Of a DNA stretch of 19,094 nt, positions 15,855 to 19,094 are shown piece by piece. The first letter of the stretch is position 1, and each line of letters starts with the position of its first letter. A model generated the notes under the pieces. The model was not told the origin of the DNA, ran no database searches, and saw only the letters and a list, made by a program, of their open reading frames with translations. A program made the translations under genes and the position numbers. Source of the stretch: UBA2767 sp964194535 (GTDB taxonomy: Bacteria > Pseudomonadota > Alphaproteobacteria > Rhizobiales > Methyloligellaceae); the NCBI GenBank assembly GCA_964194535.1, contig CAXMMX010000091.1:1-19094 (forward strand). Reading direction: 5' to 3'.

Positions 15855-16265
15855 CTATCTGTTGCGCTGACCCGCATTGGATGATTCACTGGACGCTAAA
15901 CTTTCCAGTCCCTTGAGCAATTCCTCTTCCGTCATCCTGTCGATGGACGTATCGGCGCTCTGATCATCGCGCGCCAGAACCGGAGTCATGGTCTCCGGCG
16001 TCACCAGCGGAGCCTCTTCGGGCTCCGGCTCGTCTACCTCGACATATTTTTGCATGGAATGAATGACAGCCTCATTCACATCTTCCGATGAAATAGTCTG
16101 CTCGGCAATCTCGCGCAACGCAACGACCGGATTCTTGTCGTTGTCACGCTCGATGGTGATTGGTGATCCGGCGGAGACCGCGCGGGCGCGATGGCTGGCC
16201 AGCAGCACCAGCTCGAAACGGTTCGGGACTTTGTCAACGCAATCTTCGACTGTGACGCGTGCCAT
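15855..16265 (-). CDS. rpoZ: RNA polymerase omega subunit
   Basis: Small RNA polymerase subunit that helps assemble beta' and, in many proteobacteria, forms part of a ppGpp-binding site. 136 residues against about 91 in E. coli. MARVTVEDCVDKVPNRFELV and ALREIAEQTI are the conserved omega core. The C-terminal 60 residues are acidic and end in a TEEELLKGLESL segment, an extension that I know from other Hyphomicrobiales omegas. The ATG at 16265 has GAGG 9 nt upstream. rsh follows 147 nt downstream, which puts the omega subunit and the alarmone enzyme in the same unit. Confidence 0.94.
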   Translation of the reverse strand: MARVTVEDCVDKVPNRFELVLLASHRARAVSAGSPITIERDNDKNPVVALREIAEQTISSEDVNEAVIHSMQKYVEVDEPEPEEAPLVTPETMTPVLARDDQSADTSIDRMTEEELLKGLESLASSESSNAGQRNR

Positions 16266-16362
16266 AAGCTAATTCCTCGAAATTATGTGAGATTCGCAAA
16301 TCTATTTAGGCGTTCTTTGAATCCAAAGCAAGCCATGCTTGAACCCTTGGATAACGCAAAGC

Positions 16363-16896
16363 TTACACCTCGTTCAGTATGCAGCCTTTGCGCTCGTTAC
16401 GCATGCGCGACCAAAGCTGACGGGCTGTGCGATGCAGAACCGGATGGCGCCAATTGGGCGCTGCATCGTTCAGTGGTGCGAGAACGAATGGCCGCTCATG
16501 TAAAAGGGGATGTGGCAAAGTGAGACGGTTTCGCAGTGCCGCATCTTTCATTCGCTTCTTTTCCCGCCAACCCAATATTCTCCCCCGATAGTCCAGAATA
16601 TCCAGATCCAGCGTTCTTGGGCCCCACCGCCGCGCCGACCGGGGTCCGGCACTCCGCTCAAGCATCTTGAGCCTGCGTAACAGGGCGCCAGGACCGCAGT
16701 GAGTTTCGATGGCCACTACCGAATTGACGAACACACCAGGGCGCTCCGGTCCCACGCCCTCGGTTTCATAGAATCCCGATTGCCGCACGACTCTTGTACC
16801 AGGTGTCCTTGCCAGTTCTTTCACGGCCCGCTTCAACGTTGCCACTGGCAAACCCCATGCTCCTGAGCGGTTTGACCCCAGTGCGATCAAAATCAC
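16363..16896 (-). CDS. folK: 2-amino-4-hydroxy-6-hydroxymethyldihydropteridine pyrophosphokinase
   Basis: Transfers pyrophosphate from ATP to 6-hydroxymethyl-7,8-dihydropterin in folate synthesis. Hallmarks are IALGSNRSGAWG at the N-terminus, RWGPRTLDLDILDY with the metal-binding Asp97 and Asp99, and LTLPHPLLHERPFVLAPL. The longest frame would start at a TTG at 16911, but a strong GGAGGAG (16909-16903) lies just inside it, 6 nt before the GTG at 16896. That GTG gives MILIALGSN, the family's normal beginning, so it is chosen (177 residues). The insert LGWREKKRMKDAALRNR between the catalytic Asp and the HPLL motif is slightly longer than in E. coli. rpoZ lies 97 nt downstream. Confidence 0.93.
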   Translation of the reverse strand: MILIALGSNRSGAWGLPVATLKRAVKELARTPGTRVVRQSGFYETEGVGPERPGVFVNSVVAIETHCGPGALLRRLKMLERSAGPRSARRWGPRTLDLDILDYRGRILGWREKKRMKDAALRNRLTLPHPLLHERPFVLAPLNDAAPNWRHPVLHRTARQLWSRMRNERKGCILNEV

Positions 16897-16902
16897 TGAA
16901 CA

Positions 16903-16909
16903 CTCCTCC
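16903..16909 (-). promoter_or_regulatory. Shine-Dalgarno GGAGGAG that fixes the folK start
   Basis: Near-perfect anti-16S match, 6 nt before the GTG at 16896. Because it falls within the first codons of the longer TTG-initiated frame, it argues against that frame. Confidence 0.8.
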
Positions 16910-16922
16910 AATGGGTATCGAA

Positions 16923-16960
16923 TTGCCTTAATTTGCGTGCACCCTTATATCTCAAGGCAA
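16923..16960 (+). promoter_or_regulatory. Candidate promoter with flanking inverted repeat, upstream of the NYN gene
   Basis: TTGCCT (16923-16928), a 17-nt spacer and TATATC (16946-16951) form a promoter-like pair, each 4 of 6 to consensus. A perfect 7-bp inverted repeat, TTGCCTT (16923-16929) and AAGGCAA (16954-16960), brackets the pair. The half-site centres lie 31 bp apart, about three helical turns, which would suit a dimeric regulator. Part of the space between folK and NYN, so it could affect both. Prediction by eye. Confidence 0.4.
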
Positions 16961-17037
16961 CTCAGGCTCCGGTAACAGATTGACCGGCACGCCGGACATT
17001 TTGCCAAAAAACATTTTTACTGACGAGGTTGATTGAA

Positions 17038-17643
17038 ATGAATGTGTATCCAAATGAGCGTATTGCGCTCTTTATTGATGGCGCGAATTTGTATGCGGCG
17101 GCCAGATCCCTTGGTTTTGATATAGATTACAAAAAGTTACTTAAGGTTTTTCAAGCGAAAGGCCGTTTGATTCGCGCGCTGTACTACACCGCGGTGGCGG
17201 AAGACCAGGAATACTCCTCTATCCGGCCTCTGGTCGATTGGCTGGATTATAACGGCTATACCATGGTCACCAAGCCGACCAAGGAATTCACCGACTCCAG
17301 CGGCCGGCGCAAGATTAAGGGAAACATGGATATCGAACTGGCCGTCGATGCCATGGAACTGGCTGAGCATCTCGATCACCTCATCATATTTTCCGGTGAT
17401 GGCGATTTCCGCTCACTGGTTGAATCGCTCCAGTATAAAGGCCGGCGCGTCACGGTTGTTTCAACACTGGTAACTCAGCCGCCAATGATTGCTGACGAGC
17501 TTCGCCGCCAGGCGGATCAATTTATCGAATTGGCGGATATGGAAAAAGAGATCGGCCGCAGTGCAGGAGAGCGACCCGACGGGGAACCTGAATTTGACGA
17601 CGCCTTCGACACGGAAGTCGACGAGGAAGTCGTGGACGTGTGA
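17038..17643 (+). CDS. LabA-like NYN domain protein (DUF88)
   Basis: 201 residues. NYN domains are PIN-like, metal-dependent ribonuclease folds. The acidic active-site residues are all present: ALFIDGANLYAAARSLGFD (Asp14), GNMDIELAVDAM (Asp98, Asp104) and IFSGDGDFRSLVE (Asp121, Asp123). The last 25 residues are strongly acidic (PEFDDAFDTEVDEEVVDV). The frame can be read from a TTG at 17029, but GAGG at 17025-17028 is 9 nt from the ATG at 17038, which begins MNVYPNERIALFIDGAN like its homologues, so that ATG is used. A short CCGG stem-loop lies in the leader (16984-16995). It overlaps the downstream glycosylase by GTGA. Its RNA target is unknown. Confidence 0.9.
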   Translation: MNVYPNERIALFIDGANLYAAARSLGFDIDYKKLLKVFQAKGRLIRALYYTAVAEDQEYSSIRPLVDWLDYNGYTMVTKPTKEFTDSSGRRKIKGNMDIELAVDAMELAEHLDHLIIFSGDGDFRSLVESLQYKGRRVTVVSTLVTQPPMIADELRRQADQFIELADMEKEIGRSAGERPDGEPEFDDAFDTEVDEEVVDV

Positions 17644-18299
17644 GTTCTCACAGAACTGATACTGCACAGCAGCCAGAGCCACCCGGCGACTGCAGGATTT
17701 GCCCCCGATTGAGCGCATTTCGTGACGCCAATATCGAGGAGCATTCCAGCTGGTTCAATGCACCGGTGCTCTCTTTTGGGCCCGCGGACGCTCGGCTACT
17801 GATCGTCGGCCTGGCGCCCGGCCTGAAGGGCGCGAACAAGACAGGCCGTCCCTTCACGGGTGATTATGCCGGTGATCTTCTGTACGCAACCCTGGAAAAG
17901 TTCAACTTTTCTTCAGGCGGCTATGCCGGCCATGCAGATGATGGTCTCGCGCTTAAAAACTGCATGATCACGAATGCGGTGCGCTGTGTGCCGCCGAAGA
18001 ATAAACCGACCGGGGAAGAAGAGCGTCTCTGCCGCCCGTTCCTGGCAGGCCGCATTGCAGCCATGCTACGGCTATCAGCAATACTGGCGCTCGGGCGCAT
18101 TGCCCATGACAACATTTTGGCCGCTCTGGGATATCGCAAGTCTGCCTGCAAATTTGCCCATAGCGCGGTTCACAGGCTTGATGATCGCCTGACGCTGTTC
18201 GACAGCTATCATTGCTCCCGATACAACACGAACACCCGCCGGCTTACGGTTGAGATGTTCGAGGATGTGTTTGCGAAAATAGCGGAACATATCCGCTAA
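17640..18299 (+). CDS. Family 5 (UDGb-type) uracil-DNA glycosylase
   Basis: Removes uracil and related deaminated bases from DNA to start base-excision repair. 219 residues. Four cysteines placed for a [4Fe-4S] cluster are present: Cys18 and Cys21 (DCRICPRL), Cys116 (NAVRCVPP) and Cys131. Motif 1 is GLAPGLKGANKTGRPFTGD (57-75); family 4 has Glu where Leu58 stands here, so the protein lacks the usual polar activating residue, a mark of family 5. The second motif, SYHCSRYNTNT, carries the catalytic-region His. The start GTG at 17640 overlaps the NYN stop (GTGA) and has GAGGAAG about 11 nt upstream, so translation is probably coupled. It converges with the peroxiredoxin gene, 6 nt away. Confidence 0.92.
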   Translation: MSSHRTDTAQQPEPPGDCRICPRLSAFRDANIEEHSSWFNAPVLSFGPADARLLIVGLAPGLKGANKTGRPFTGDYAGDLLYATLEKFNFSSGGYAGHADDGLALKNCMITNAVRCVPPKNKPTGEEERLCRPFLAGRIAAMLRLSAILALGRIAHDNILAALGYRKSACKFAHSAVHRLDDRLTLFDSYHCSRYNTNTRRLTVEMFEDVFAKIAEHIR

Positions 18300-18305
18300 C
18301 CAGCA

Positions 18306-18872
18306 TTAGACAGGATTGCCTTTCAGCCACGCAAGCACGTCTTCCGCATGCCCGTCAGGAGGGAAGACGGGATAGAACACGTGCTCGATTTTTCCATCCC
18401 GCACCACAAGCGTGATCCGTTTGAGCAGCGTCAGCCCATTGACATCGAATGTGGGCAAATTAAGCGCGTGCGTCAGCTCCAGCCGGTCATCGCTGAGGAT
18501 CGCGAAAGGAAGATGCATGCGGTTGACCGCATCGCGCTGGAAGGCGGTGTCCTGCGTGCTCAGCCCGAACACATCTGCACCAGCCGCTAACAGTTCACCA
18601 TGATGGTCGCGAAATGCGCAGGACTGAGGCGTACATCCGCGCGCGCCGGGAATGGCTTCCCATCCTTCAAAGAATGTCGGCTCGTCCGGCACCCCCGTAC
18701 GCGGGTAGGCGTAGATCACGGTGCGTTTGGAAAGTTTCCCAAGCTCAACCGGACCACCCGAGGTGGAAGGAAGAGTGATTTTTGGCATCGCACTCCCAAC
18801 CAGATGGGCCGCACTGCCGTCATCTTCGGGCACCGGTAAATCGTCAGGAAGTTGCATCAGATTCTTGCTCAT
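18306..18872 (-). CDS. Peroxiredoxin (BCP/thioredoxin-fold redoxin family)
   Basis: Thiol peroxidase that reduces hydrogen peroxide or organic hydroperoxides. 188 residues of thioredoxin fold. The active site GARGCTPQSCAFRDH (76-90) holds likely peroxidatic Cys80, resolving-type Cys85 and the conserved Arg88 of the peroxidase site. A segment of about 15 residues between YPRTG (57) and the GCT motif (VPDEPTFFEGWEAIPG) is inserted compared with classic BCP; related alphaproteobacterial redoxins share it, as I recall. The ATG at 18872 has AAGGG about 8 nt upstream, at the end of smpB. It starts 4 nt after the smpB stop, so the two are probably co-transcribed. The physiological reductant cannot be read from the sequence. 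Confidence 0.88.
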   Translation of the reverse strand: MSKNLMQLPDDLPVPEDDGSAAHLVGSAMPKITLPSTSGGPVELGKLSKRTVIYAYPRTGVPDEPTFFEGWEAIPGARGCTPQSCAFRDHHGELLAAGADVFGLSTQDTAFQRDAVNRMHLPFAILSDDRLELTHALNLPTFDVNGLTLLKRITLVVRDGKIEHVFYPVFPPDGHAEDVLAWLKGNPV

Positions 18873-18876
18873 AACC

Positions 18877-19094
18877 TCAGCCCTTTTCGCGCATCAGCCG
18901 GGCTTTTTGCCGGTCCCAGTCGCGCTTGCGCTCAACTTGGCGTTTATCATGCAATTTTCGGCCCTTGGCGAGTGCGATTTCCAGTTTTGCTATGCCCCGA
19001 TCGTTGAAATAGAGCTTGAGCGGCACGATCGTCATGCCTTCACGCTGTATGCCGACCATGAGCTTGTGAATCTCTTTGCGATGGAGCAGCAATT
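18877..19094 (-). CDS. smpB: SsrA-binding protein, 5' truncated
   Basis: Partner of tmRNA in trans-translation, which frees stalled ribosomes. Only the last 72 or so codons are inside the window; full SmpB is about 155-160 residues. The frame is open to the edge, and the TTG at 19092 is an internal leucine. The sequence LLHRKEIHKLMVGIQREGM, then VPLKLYFNDRGIAKLEIALA and the basic tail KGRKLHDKRQVERKRDWDRQ, is unmistakable for SmpB. The tail is the part that becomes helical in the mRNA channel. The stop TGA at 18879-18877 lies 4 nt before the peroxiredoxin start. Confidence 0.96.
   Translation of the reverse strand, partial: LLLHRKEIHKLMVGIQREGMTIVPLKLYFNDRGIAKLEIALAKGRKLHDKRQVERKRDWDRQKARLMREKG

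Noticed and set aside
15704..15889. A 61-codon minus-strand frame in the rpoZ-rsh gap
   Set aside because: It overlaps the end of rpoZ and the start of rsh, has no convincing Shine-Dalgarno and no recognisable sequence. A small bulged hairpin near 15750-15768 was also seen but is weak.

Overview
The window is a gene-dense stretch of an alphaproteobacterial chromosome, most likely from the order Hyphomicrobiales (Rhizobiales) or a close relative. The evidence is the long minus-strand housekeeping cluster rpoZ - rsh - pyrE - DUF2062 - pdxJ - acpS - lepB - rnc - era - recO, with parC, an arginyltransferase-like leucyltransferase and an RDD protein nearby. Other support comes from the omega subunit with a long acidic tail, the HPHGDQ variant in ParC, and a LabA-like NYN protein joined to a family-5 uracil-DNA glycosylase. 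Base composition is moderate and even, and no rRNA, tRNA, CRISPR array or full insertion sequence is visible.

Layout. Positions 1-4443 (plus strand) carry the 3' part of a PLP-dependent threonine dehydratase with an ACT domain, an RDD membrane protein, an SLC13/DASS transporter with two RCK_C-like domains, and the leucyl/arginyl-transferase of the N-degron pathway. parC (4481-6718, minus) converges on them. An unrecognised six-helix membrane protein (6849-7514, plus) stands alone; its stop codon and that of recO share one CTAG palindrome. From 16896 down to 7511 the minus strand is almost continuous: folK, rpoZ, rsh, pyrE, DUF2062, pdxJ, acpS, lepB, rnc, era, recO. Several of these genes overlap or abut (era starts inside rnc; the lepB stop abuts the rnc start). 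From 17038 to 18299 (plus) the NYN protein and the uracil-DNA glycosylase overlap by GTGA. A BCP-like peroxiredoxin and the 3' part of smpB close the window on the minus strand.

How the genes work together. The cluster mixes stringent response (rsh, rpoZ), RNA processing and ribosome maturation (rnc, era, smpB), protein export (lepB), cofactor supply (acpS, pdxJ, folK), pyrimidine synthesis (pyrE) and DNA maintenance (recO, parC, uracil-DNA glycosylase).

The clearest non-gene structure is a 128-bp element at 12620-12747, between pyrE and DUF2062. It has 28-bp imperfect terminal inverted repeats (24 of 28 identical) and a TA at each end, which fits a MITE (a small non-autonomous transposon). 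Its DUF2062-side end may supply the -35 box of a new promoter whose -10 is a perfect TATAAT just outside the element. Other structures are a 10-bp-stem hairpin between acpS and lepB, and an inverted repeat TTGCCTT/AAGGCAA around a promoter-like pair ahead of the NYN gene. I found no convincing wholly new multi-gene system; the MITE with its possible promoter is the strongest lead. No gene-free stretch exceeds 300 bases; the longest is 12548-12792, which holds the element.
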